NCBI RefSeq assembly: GCF_002262885.1
Contig: NZ_NKYF01000010.1
Coordinates: 124,001 to 188,000, forward strand
DNA length: 64,000 bases
Source of the DNA: Pseudonocardia sp. MH-G8
GTDB lineage: Bacteria; Actinomycetota; Actinomycetes; Mycobacteriales; Pseudonocardiaceae
Direction: 5' to 3'
Below the pieces are notes generated by a model that was not told the origin of the DNA, did no database searches, and saw only the letters and a program-made list of their open reading frames with translations. Numbering within the stretch: position 1 is the first letter of the stretch; the number at the start of each line of letters is the position of its first letter. Below are positions 21,065 through 28,376 of this stretch, one piece after another. The position numbers and the translations under genes are program-made.

Positions 21065-22438
21065 GTGACCTCGTCAGAGGCCACATCCGAGGAGCCGTGG
21101 GGGGTTCAGCTCCGTCGGTGGCGCGACGAGACGATGCGTTGGTCCCAGCAGGAGCTGGTCGACAACATCATCAAGCGTGCCTTCGAGTCGAACGAAGATC
21201 GCGGCACGCGACTCGACACCCGCCTCGTCGGTCGCTGGGAGGGCGGCACGGTTGCGCGCCCTCAGGCCGTCTACCGGCGGCTTCTCGGCCAGCTCGGCGC
21301 CCCGCTCCCACTGACGAGCCCTCGGCCCGCCATCCAAACGGCACCCCGTTTGCCCGCGGATTGCCCTCCCAGCGCACCCGCACTCGCCATAGCGTCGTCA
21401 TCGACCGGAAGCGTCGGGACGACCACGGAAGACGGTGAGGGCTGGATGCTTCGTCGAGATTTTCTCCGAGCCGGATCGGCGATGGCTGTCGGTGGCCTGC
21501 TCGCCGCAGGACTGGGCGTCGGCGCGAGCGGGCGGGCATCGGTGGACGTCGTCGACGAACTCCGGAGACGGCTCGTTGGCCTGCGCGCGCTCGACGTCCA
21601 CATGGGCGGCGCCGACACCTACGGCCTGTACGCCGCTGAGGCGCAGGTCTCCTCCCAGATGCTGCGCACCGCCAGTCCTGGCGAGTCCGTTCGTCGCGAG
21701 CTGCTGGCCCTGCATGCTGAGCAATCACAGCAAGCTGGCTGGGCGGCCTTCGACGCCGGATGGCACGACCTCGCACGTGCGCACTACGTCGAAAGCCACA
21801 GCGCCGCCGACGAGGCCGGCGAGCCGGGTCTCGCGGGCAATGCACTCGCTCTGCACGCCTATCAGCTCATTGCACTCGATCGACCTGCCCGCGTCCTCTC
21901 AGAAAAGTCGGTCCTCGCTGCCCAGCAAGACGGCGTAGAGGCCGGCGTGCGGGTCCTGCTCCACTCGCGCGCCGCGTGGACCTTTGCGCTTGACGGGGAC
22001 GTCGAGGCCACCGCCTCCAGCCTCGGTCTCGCCGAGGAGGCGCTGGCCGAGCGATCCAACATGACACCCGACTACGCGGCCTGGGTCGACGAGACTGAGC
22101 TTGCCATCATGAGCGGCCGATGCTGGAGCGAGCTGCGTCGACCGTTGCGCGCGGTCCCGGTGCTGGAATCTGCGCTTGGGCGCTACAGCAACATCCACGC
22201 CCGCGACAAGGCGCTCTACTCGTCCTGGTTGGCCGACTCCTACATCGATGCTGGTGAGATCGAGCAGGCCGCCGCCGTCACGCGATCGAGCCTCGAGATC
22301 ATGGGCGATGTGGCCTCGGTACGGCCCAGGCAGCGACTCGCCGCGGTTGCGAACCGCCTCACGCCACACCGCGACCTAAGCGTGGTGCGGGACCTGCTCA
22401 GTAGTGACGCGCTCAACCCACGCGACGTACGCAGCTGA
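21065..22438 (+). CDS. XRE-type regulator with tetratricopeptide-like C-terminus
   Basis: The N-terminus (WGVQLRRWRDETMRWSQQELVDNIIKRAFE...TRLVGRWEGGTVARPQAVYRRL) is a helix-turn-helix of the kind found in actinomycete regulators. Then comes RRDFLRAGSAMAVGGLLAAGLG, a twin-arginine-like hydrophobic segment, and a long helical-repeat region typical of TPR proteins. I prefer the GTG at 21065 (GGAGGGGGG seven bases upstream) over the ATG at 20951. The role may be signalling or quorum-type control; the partner is unknown. Confidence 0.75.
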   Translation: MTSSEATSEEPWGVQLRRWRDETMRWSQQELVDNIIKRAFESNEDRGTRLDTRLVGRWEGGTVARPQAVYRRLLGQLGAPLPLTSPRPAIQTAPRLPADCPPSAPALAIASSSTGSVGTTTEDGEGWMLRRDFLRAGSAMAVGGLLAAGLGVGASGRASVDVVDELRRRLVGLRALDVHMGGADTYGLYAAEAQVSSQMLRTASPGESVRRELLALHAEQSQQAGWAAFDAGWHDLARAHYVESHSAADEAGEPGLAGNALALHAYQLIALDRPARVLSEKSVLAAQQDGVEAGVRVLLHSRAAWTFALDGDVEATASSLGLAEEALAERSNMTPDYAAWVDETELAIMSGRCWSELRRPLRAVPVLESALGRYSNIHARDKALYSSWLADSYIDAGEIEQAAAVTRSSLEIMGDVASVRPRQRLAAVANRLTPHRDLSVVRDLLSSDALNPRDVRS

Positions 22439-22714
22439 CGCCTGCGCAAGCCGCACTGCCGTCACCTCAGGGTTGTTCCACTCGTGATGAGTGATGAGGT
22501 GCGCCTCGAGGTCCGGGTAGCGAGCATCAGTCGTCTTGAGGGAGACCGACCATTCCTCGCCCTCCCCGAACTCGCCGTTGTGCCAGAAGAACGAGGCGAC
22601 CGGTCCCGAGACCTGACCTCCAGCTGCGAGCCCGGCTTTGATGGCGGACTCTGCGAGTCGTACCGCGGCTTCGCGGGTCGGGGCAGCTGTCGTCACGTCG
22701 AGTACCTGGGTCAT
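22376..22714 (-). CDS. cutA: CutA1-like divalent-ion tolerance protein
   Basis: This 112-aa protein follows the CutA1 pattern: VLDVTTAAPTREAAVRLAESAIKAGLAAGGQV, EEWSVSLKTTDARYPDLEAHLITHHEWNNPEVTAVRL and a final SAAYVAWVERV. CutA1 proteins are small trimers with a ferredoxin-like fold linked to copper tolerance. It is convergent with, and overlaps by 63 bp, the end of the regulator gene. It is accessory to the element. Confidence 0.8.
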   Translation of the reverse strand: MTQVLDVTTAAPTREAAVRLAESAIKAGLAAGGQVSGPVASFFWHNGEFGEGEEWSVSLKTTDARYPDLEAHLITHHEWNNPEVTAVRLAQASAAYVAWVERVTTEQVPHHA

Positions 22715-22822
22715 GCCGTCGAGCCTACGAGGGTCGTGCTCGCCGGAGTGGGCATTGGTGTGTCGAAACTGCGGAGCCTGTCGGCCAGTCGCCCTCGCTC
22801 GGCGAGGACGGCGGCGGCACCG

Positions 22823-23092
22823 TCAGTCGGTGCGCCGGTTCCCGGTCGCCCGGTCCACCGCGCTGACGACAGCCATTACGCAGGCCGCCACTTCGCTCGG
22901 CGCCTGCCGGTAGCCGCGGCCAACGGCATCGACGAGCGCGGCGAGGCTGGTGCTGACGTCACCGCGCCGGACGTCGACGTGCCGGTCGTGGGCGGCGACT
23001 TGGCGGAGGATCGCGGCGGTCTCGGCGATGGCCCTAGCGTCGGCGACCGCGGTGGCGCTGTGACGCTCGTCGGCGTAGTACGGCGTGGTCAT
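22823..23092 (-). CDS. Hypothetical helical protein
   Basis: This 89-aa product reads MTTPYYADERHSATAVADARAIAETAAILRQV... and is mostly alpha-helical and Ala-rich. I chose the ATG at 23092; the ORF is open upstream. No family is recognised. It lies between cutA and the cargo region. Confidence 0.5.
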   Translation of the reverse strand: MTTPYYADERHSATAVADARAIAETAAILRQVAAHDRHVDVRRGDVSTSLAALVDAVGRGYRQAPSEVAACVMAVVSAVDRATGNRRTD

Positions 23093-23539
23093 GGCGGGCT
23101 GTCCCCTCGGGTGGTCGTGCGGCCGGGCCCTTCCCCGGCCCGGCCGCGGGTAGGACTCTACTCCCACATCGAACACCTGTTCGAGACTACGTGGCAGTCT
23201 TCACCCGAGCGGTGTCCGGTTTGGCGAGTACGCCGAGGCTGCCGGCTTCACATCGAGCACAGCAGCGGGTCGTCTCAGCGCCTGACGGTGGCACGCAGCG
23301 GGGAGGGCACTCGACTCTGTGGGGTGCCGACACTGTGGTGCGGTGAGAACTTTCCATACGTCTTCAAGCCGTCCCCTGCCGGGGGCGGGCCCGGACTGCG
23401 CCGGACGGCATGCGCGGCCGCTACCTTGCCGCTCCGCTCACGGGCGGCCGCGCGCCTATGGGCCGCCGGCCATGCGCCGGCAAGGGAAAGCTGGGCGACG
23501 TCGAGTAGTGGGCCATCCCCGCTGGCCGCAGATCGTCTT
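23093..23539. other. Gap without recognisable gene
   Basis: No coding frame with conserved features is visible; all ORFs here are short and GC-shadow like. It separates the AICE backbone from the AT-richer cargo. Confidence 0.5.
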
Positions 23540-23670
23540 ACATGATCGCGAGGTGTCAACCCCGCTGCGCGCCCCGATCCCGCTAGTGACACGCTGACAG
23601 CACCTGCGCCGGTCCGTACGTGGCGGGGTAGCGGGATCGGGGGTTCCGGGTTGACACCTCGTGATCATGT
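23540..23670. repeat. 131-bp element with about 42-bp imperfect terminal inverted repeats
   Basis: The left arm at 23540-23585 starts ACATGATCGCGAGGTGTCAA and the right arm at 23629-23670 ends with the complement GACACCTCGTGATCATGT. A short loop of about 43 bp separates them. There is no ORF. It could be a MITE-like relic of an IS or a large hairpin. It lies just downstream of the TIGR04141-type gene. Confidence 0.55.
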
Positions 23671-23700
23671 GAAGGGGCGGCCAGGATCGCGGGGATGGGC
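23629..23700 (+). repeat. Direct repeat copy A flanking the cargo block
   Basis: The 27-base core starts TAGCGGGATCGGGGGTTCCG and ends in GGGTTGAC; about 20 bases on comes GGCCAGGATCGCG. The same series recurs at 26720-26795 with one core mismatch and a diverged middle. Together the copies bracket the TIGR04141-type gene and the nucleotidyltransferase. Confidence 0.55.
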
Positions 23701-23712
23701 AGGGATGCGTGC

Positions 23713-25353
23713 CTAATCCGAATTCTTCGGAGTCGCGTGGCAGGGACGATGCTCAATCTTCGCTAGTGCAACGTTGAAACCTCGGCCCTTGATGAGGTCG
23801 GCGTTGTTGTAAAGTGACGCCTTCGCAAAGAATGAAAGCAATTCATGCAGTGAGCCTGTGCGACTAGTTGCGACGGCAAACACGAATGTCCAATCGCGGG
23901 CCTCGCCGAAGGCGTTTTCGCCACCTGCTGCTTGTAGATCCTCTAGGACCCGTTCTTGGTACGCTGGGTCGCGCATCATGCTTGCTGACAGCGCGCCTTG
24001 AGCGAAAAGGTGTGCCATCGACTTCCCGCTGTCAAGGCGCTTGACGCAGATGAGCTCCTTTGCGGAAGTCAGCAAGTCGCAGATCTCCACTTGCTGCCCG
24101 CTTCCGATTTCCCCGCGGTAGAACTGGTAGTCGAGTAGCTTGAAATTCCGATCGTCACTTACGAACTTGTTGTAGCGATCCTCAGGGTAGCGGCCATCCT
24201 TGATATTTGCCTTGAGCCATTCATCATCCCAAGCTGGCAGCTGAAGCGTGTCTGTGATGTCATCAATGGTAGTCATGAACCGGTTCACCAGTTCCGCGTA
24301 CGCCTGGTCGATCCTGAACCAGGTGCCAGCGGTCAAGGCGAATTCGGTGGGGCGCTCATCAACGACCAGTTTTACGTTGGCCACGATATAGCGCCCAAGC
24401 GTATAGCGCTCCTCGCCCGAGGCGTCACCGCCGCGCGGCATTACAATGACTCGGTCGCGCGGATTTTCCGTTACTTTCAGCTCGTCTAGTGCCCAATAAA
24501 CGGTCTCTGCGGTCAACTCTCCAACGGAAACCTCAGTTCGACCGTACTTGAGTGAGTACTCATCCGGATGAATGGTATTGATCGTGTCTGGACTGGCGAA
24601 TCCAATCGTCAGATCGCGTTGGCGTAGGAGATCGTCGACGGCAGAGTCGAGCTCTGGAATGAGATGGTGCTTGCGCGGCAATTGGCGGAAGTAATCAAGA
24701 AACGGAAAGTCCTTCTTGTAGTCCTCAGATTCGTAGGCGGCAAGGATGTCACCTAACTTGGCAGGTAGGTCCCGCAGGCTGAAGTCGTCGAGTCCGAGGT
24801 GCAAGGAGTCTGCTCCTGCGGCGCTGATAGCAAAGTTGCTGTCGAGGATTCGTCCACCGAAGCGACGAATCCACTCTTCATTGCTTGCTACTCGCAATCC
24901 ATATATCTCGCCGGCGAGAGGCAGCATGCTTACCGCGTTGCGAGCGCCTTTCTCAAGGCCCCGTGTTTCGGCTAATGTGACACGGCGGGGATCGATCTTG
25001 TTGGCAGCAACTCGGAGACCAAAGCTGGGTTCGCATTCCGCTTGATCAATGGCATGAAAGCCCGTCCCAAAAGTGGCAGCCCACAGCCGGCCGTGCGCTG
25101 CGATCAGTAGCACGCCACCTGCTGACTGCCGAGTGATCCGAGGCAAGTCAGGCTGCTGCATGATCACTCGCAGTCGATCAAGCCACGGTACTGGTGCGAC
25201 TGGAGCCTGCCTTACGTAGAGCTGCCAGGCGACCCCCTCTCCGGGGGGATCGATCAGCGGGACCTCCGAGTAGTCGCTGGGCCGTCGTAGTCGAGACTTC
25301 GTCAGAGTCAAACCATCACGGAACAGGTAGAGCGTCAGCGGCGAGCTGGCCAT
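23713..25353 (-). CDS. TIGR04141/DUF6119 sporadically distributed protein
   Basis: This 546-aa protein fits the TIGR04141 (DUF6119) family in length and pattern: an N-terminal LTLYLFRDGLTLTKSRLR segment, LLIAAHGRLWAATFGTGFHAID in the first third, and ERVLEDLQAAGG and DWTFVFAVATSRTGSLHELLSFFAKASLYNN near the end. The family occurs patchily on mobile DNA, often in defence-rich regions, with no known activity. GC is visibly lower than in the surrounding backbone, and repeats flank the block, so it was acquired separately. It is expressed alone, with no partner gene on the same strand within about 200 bp. Confidence 0.82.
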   Translation of the reverse strand: MASSPLTLYLFRDGLTLTKSRLRRPSDYSEVPLIDPPGEGVAWQLYVRQAPVAPVPWLDRLRVIMQQPDLPRITRQSAGGVLLIAAHGRLWAATFGTGFHAIDQAECEPSFGLRVAANKIDPRRVTLAETRGLEKGARNAVSMLPLAGEIYGLRVASNEEWIRRFGGRILDSNFAISAAGADSLHLGLDDFSLRDLPAKLGDILAAYESEDYKKDFPFLDYFRQLPRKHHLIPELDSAVDDLLRQRDLTIGFASPDTINTIHPDEYSLKYGRTEVSVGELTAETVYWALDELKVTENPRDRVIVMPRGGDASGEERYTLGRYIVANVKLVVDERPTEFALTAGTWFRIDQAYAELVNRFMTTIDDITDTLQLPAWDDEWLKANIKDGRYPEDRYNKFVSDDRNFKLLDYQFYRGEIGSGQQVEICDLLTSAKELICVKRLDSGKSMAHLFAQGALSASMMRDPAYQERVLEDLQAAGGENAFGEARDWTFVFAVATSRTGSLHELLSFFAKASLYNNADLIKGRGFNVALAKIEHRPCHATPKNSD

Positions 25354-25570
25354 GATCCCCCGTTGCGACGTCGCTATGTGCCACGATGTAGCTCGCGCTT
25401 CGTGTCGCCGTCGTTACCCACCGGAGCTGTGCCTTCATGATCGTGTGCTGGGGCACGAGTGGGGCACGGGAGCCCACAACAACCTGATGAATAGCGTCAA
25501 GCGGTAGAAGGTGTAGCCGCTGGTCAGAGCGATTTCACCGACTCCGTGCAAGATCGAGCCATGGTCCGGC

Positions 25571-26065
25571 TTACAGATCACGATCACGTGGGCCGTCGCC
25601 GAGTCTTCGCAACGACGCCAGGTCAGCGCGGTCGACGTCACGAGGTTCGTACCCGCTGTGGAACAGCAGTTGCTGCTCGACCGAGATGCAGCCGACTGGC
25701 CGGGCCGCGATGGTGCCGGTGGTGAAGCAGCTTCTGGGCCAGTAGAAGCTGCGGCCATGGAGACCAGCCTGGTGTCCGTCGCCAGCGCCGTCGAACGTCA
25801 GTGGGTGAAGGTCTACTCGGCCTCGTCCCTCGGACACGAGCTCGACGCGAACCGGTCGCCAGTCGGTCTCGATGATGTAGCCCAACTGGCCGAGAGCCTG
25901 CAACGCAGCAGCCTCGTGCTCCGCAGGGATGGCCAGGTCTAGATCGCGATGTGGACGGGTCTGATGCCCGACCAGGGCGTCGACTCCCCATCCACCACTG
26001 ATCCATGCGTGGCAGCCGGCGGCAGCGAGAGCGTCCAGAAGATTGTGGACTTCGTCGGCCTTCAT
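25571..26065 (-). CDS. Nucleotidyltransferase (aminoglycoside-2''-adenylyltransferase-like fold)
   Basis: This 164-aa product has ISGGWGVDALVGHQTRPHRDLDLAI, i.e. the GG-W-x-VD-(A/L)...TR-H-x-DLD(L/V) active-site motif of the nucleotidyltransferase family related to ANT(2'')/Lin enzymes. VRVELVSEGRGRVDLHPLTF follows with the third Asp. It may adenylylate a small molecule (antibiotic) or act as a toxin-type transferase; the substrate cannot be told. It sits in the cargo block downstream of the int relic, on the same strand. Confidence 0.78.
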   Translation of the reverse strand: MKADEVHNLLDALAAAGCHAWISGGWGVDALVGHQTRPHRDLDLAIPAEHEAAALQALGQLGYIIETDWRPVRVELVSEGRGRVDLHPLTFDGAGDGHQAGLHGRSFYWPRSCFTTGTIAARPVGCISVEQQLLFHSGYEPRDVDRADLASLRRLGDGPRDRDL

Positions 26066-26249
26066 GTCGGCAGTCTGCGTCCCCCAACGTTCGATCGCTG
26101 CGCGGCCACAGCGGAGGCGCCTGGCTGACAGCCACGCTTGACAGCAGCGGTCCCGGACAAGTGGACACGAGCAGCGACGTCGATGAGAAGCGCTACGCAG
26201 GTCGGGAACGTCTACAGACGATCGCAGACCCCGCGGCCGAGCCTGGCAG

Positions 26250-26735
26250 TCAAGGGATCACGACAATGGCGCCCTCGTCGGGCGCGCGGGCAGATCTGAT
26301 CTCCCAGGTAGTCCGTGGTCCTGGTCGGCATCGCCGAACGCCTCCTTCTCCTACCAGTCGCCTCACGTGCTCTCGCAGCACCTGGGTCGTGAACCTGTCC
26401 AGCGCCAGCAGTCGACGACTGCCAGGGCTCCTTTGCCGCTGCCCTTCGTGGCCTTCTCTCCGGCCATCACTCGGGTCGTCGTCATCTGGACGGTGCGGTT
26501 GTTTAGGTCGAGCGCCGGGAGCTGCAGGCCGCACAGCTCGGAGCGGCGCATCCCTGTGGAAGCGACGAGAACCCACAGGCCATAGAGTCGATCGGCGTGG
26601 GCGATCTCGAGGTACCGCCCCAGCTCTTTCGGGCTCCATGTGTTGCGCGTCCGCTCCGCGATCGAGGGCGGCTTCACACACTCGGTCGGGTTGGCGCCGA
26701 GGTACCTCCACGTGACGGTAGCGGGATCGAGGGTT
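26250..26735 (-). pseudogene. Decayed tyrosine integrase related to int
   Basis: One frame reads NPTECVKPPSIAERTRNTWSPKEL...LYGLWVLVASTGMRRSELCGLQLPALDLNNRTVQMTTTRVMAG, close to residues 225-310 of the active integrase at 3741-5084. The continuation (GSRRLLALDRFTTQVLREH) is in a second frame, and EAFGDADQDHGL is in a third. The N-terminus, HxxR and Tyr regions are missing. It is thus a fragment with at least two frameshifts, a remnant of another AICE at the same hotspot. Confidence 0.9.
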
Positions 26736-26795
26736 CCGGGTTGACTCCTTCCGGCCACGTCAAGTGCGGGCCAGGATCGCGTGGGATGGGAGAAA
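26720..26795 (+). repeat. Direct repeat copy B flanking the cargo block
   Basis: This matches 23629-23700: TAGCGGGATCGAGGGTTCCG, GGGTTGAC, then GGCCAGGATCGCG. It abuts the truncated end of the integrase relic, so the rearrangement that brought in the cargo probably used this sequence. Confidence 0.55.
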
Positions 26796-26851
26796 TGTGG
26801 TCAGACCGAGCGCTACGACGATCGGCTCTATAAGTGGTCCCGGTTGTAGAG

Positions 26852-27487
26852 CTAAGACGTCGGCCCTGGTTGAGTTTTGTCATCGTCCGTCACAGATGCC
26901 AAGCGCACCAAGTTGGCGTATCCAGGCATTGAGGACATCTTTTCTCGAATATCCGTCGGAAGGACTAGGGGGCCAGGGGTGCCTCTGGTTACGCCAAGGG
27001 AACTTTGAGCCTCCCTCACAAACGCCCCCTGCACCTTTTCGAACATCTCGCATGCACTCTCGAATGCTCTGATCCGATTAGCGCGCTGCCTTTCAGCTGA
27101 TGAATCCAAGGAGCGCGATTGTACTGCTAGCGCCGCCGTGTCGCGGACAATGAGCGACTGTATCCATACTATTGTTGCTGCTTGGCTCACTTCGGACTCC
27201 CCGGCAATCTGAATCCGCGAGTAGGATCGATGAAGGTCTCTATCTGCCAGCGATACGTCCACTCCTTCTTTCTTGAGGGAGTTTCTTATCGAATCCAGCC
27301 AGGTGTCGCCGGCGTCAAGAAACTGAACGTACACATCCATCTGCTTCTCAACTAATCGATACGCATCCTCTCGCCTCCGTCGAACTCTGTCGACGTGGAG
27401 CACGATTAGTTGAGCGATCACCACTCCGAGCAGTACAAATACTCCAGTAATGACCGGTCCCAGCCATGGTGCCATCTGGACTGTCAT
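26852..27487 (-). CDS. Membrane-anchored protein of unknown function
   Basis: This 211-aa protein has one N-terminal membrane helix (VITGVFVLLGVVIAQLIVLHV), then a basic stop (DRVRRRRED) and a long cytoplasmic helical domain (EKQMDVYVQFLDAGDTWLDS...FEKVQGAFVREAQ). AGGGAG lies eight bases before the ATG. Codon use is AT-richer than the AICE backbone, like the TIGR04141-type gene. No family is recognised. It could be a stand-alone cargo gene, and as a small membrane effector it would be worth testing. Confidence 0.65.
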   Translation of the reverse strand: MTVQMAPWLGPVITGVFVLLGVVIAQLIVLHVDRVRRRREDAYRLVEKQMDVYVQFLDAGDTWLDSIRNSLKKEGVDVSLADRDLHRSYSRIQIAGESEVSQAATIVWIQSLIVRDTAALAVQSRSLDSSAERQRANRIRAFESACEMFEKVQGAFVREAQSSLGVTRGTPGPLVLPTDIREKMSSMPGYANLVRLASVTDDDKTQPGPTS

Positions 27488-27500
27488 AAGGCGACTCCCT

Positions 27501-27608
27501 TCAGCCGTTCTTCGCCGCGGCCTTGGTTCCGTACGCCTCGCCGGTCGCGACGACCAGCCCGAACAGCGCCGTGATGACGTGGGTCGCCATGGCTAGATCC
27601 AACAGCAT
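27501..27608 (-). CDS. 35-codon ORF upstream of the membrane protein
   Basis: The frame MLLDLAMATHVITALFGLVV...TKAAAKNG reads a short hydrophobic helix and a basic end. It stops 13 bases before the next start, in the same direction. There is no good Shine-Dalgarno at the first ATG; an internal ATG at 27590 is possible. It may be a small membrane peptide or a remnant. Confidence 0.3.
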   Translation of the reverse strand: MLLDLAMATHVITALFGLVVATGEAYGTKAAAKNG

Positions 27609-28280
27609 CAGTTGCTCGCATGTCTATGCCGTCATCGAAGCCACGACCGGGGCGAAGCCGGGACGCTGGGGACGACGCGGCCTGCGCGCCGATACTCGCC
27701 GGCCCTCGGCGATACCGAGAAGCGAACAGCCGACGCAGAACGGTAGCGCGAGTGCTGGCAGCAAAGGCTCTGGATCAAGTGCGCCCTCGCCGGGCGGGTA
27801 GGTCTCCTGGATGGCCGAGCGAGCAAGGGACTCGGGCGAGGCGGGGTCGGCGGGGTGCGGAATGGTGGCAAGGGTGGGGTGCGGGTCGTGCAATTGGCGT
27901 GCATCAATCCCGGGGCGCAAGCCGGTCAACGGATGCATGCCACTGCATGCCCGAGTGGGAGTGCATCGTCTTCAGGCGAATCGTCCTTGATCAGGGCGGC
28001 GCTCTGCGGGAACTGCACGAAGCCTCTGCAGCGCAAGCGCTCGCGCGGGAGCGTGCGATCTCCGACCGGGTCCCCGCGTGGCGCGCGGGCCGAAGCTACT
28101 CCGGCTGCCGAATCAGCTTGGCGGTAACTTCGAGGCGTGTGGGGTGGTGCCCAAAGTTGTAGCTGAGTCGGACTGAGACGCGATGGAACCGCCCGCGAGC
28201 GCTGACATACGTCGCGGCTCCGATGCAGGTCAAGGCGTGTCTGGCGAGACAACTGGGGGCTCGCAAGACATACCCGGTGC
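27609..28280. other. AICE right end, no confident gene
   Basis: Several ORFs overlap on both strands, but none shows a domain or a credible start. The last bases before the att core are expected to hold integrase/Xis arm sites; no clear repeat is visible. Confidence 0.5.
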
Positions 28281-28325
28281 CGTTCACACCGAAGAGGTCA
28301 CTGGTTCGATCCCAGTATCGCCCAC
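28281..28325 (+). repeat. attR core (45 bp)
   Basis: Identical to 3576-3620. It contains only the 3' half of tRNA-Val, so it is not a functional tRNA. It marks the right boundary of the AICE and directly precedes the displaced chromosomal or older-element flank. Confidence 0.95.
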
Positions 28326-28330
28326 CGCCG

Positions 28331-28376
28331 AACGGCCTGGTCAGGAGCTTCTAGCGGAGCTCGGGACCAGGCCGTT
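28331..28376 (+). terminator. Displaced tRNA-Val terminator hairpin
   Basis: The 12-bp arms AACGGCCTGGTC and GACCAGGCCGTT match the hairpin after tRNA-Val(GAC) at 157-203. Here it stands behind attR, so it was the original terminator of the integration-site tRNA before the AICE arrived. The stop codon of the second integrase lies inside the loop region. Confidence 0.7.

Larger units (their letters stand above)
3576..28325. mobile_element. Integrated actinomycete integrative and conjugative element (AICE) in tRNA-Val(CAC)
   Basis: Bounded by 45-bp identical att repeats. It contains all AICE modules: tyrosine integrase and excisionase beside attL, a replication helicase with prim-pol, a single FtsK/TraB-type DNA translocase and an SpdB-like DUF2637 protein for conjugation of double-stranded DNA, a WhiB protein, and a GntR (KorA-like) repressor divergent from the backbone operon. 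The right arm from about 21-28 kb is accessory. AICEs of the pSAM2 class replicate autonomously after excision. This one appears complete on the left, and mobility looks plausible. Confidence 0.93.

Noticed and set aside
27609-28280. Several 70-180-codon ORFs at the AICE right end
   Set aside because: No domain, no start signal, mutual overlap on both strands.
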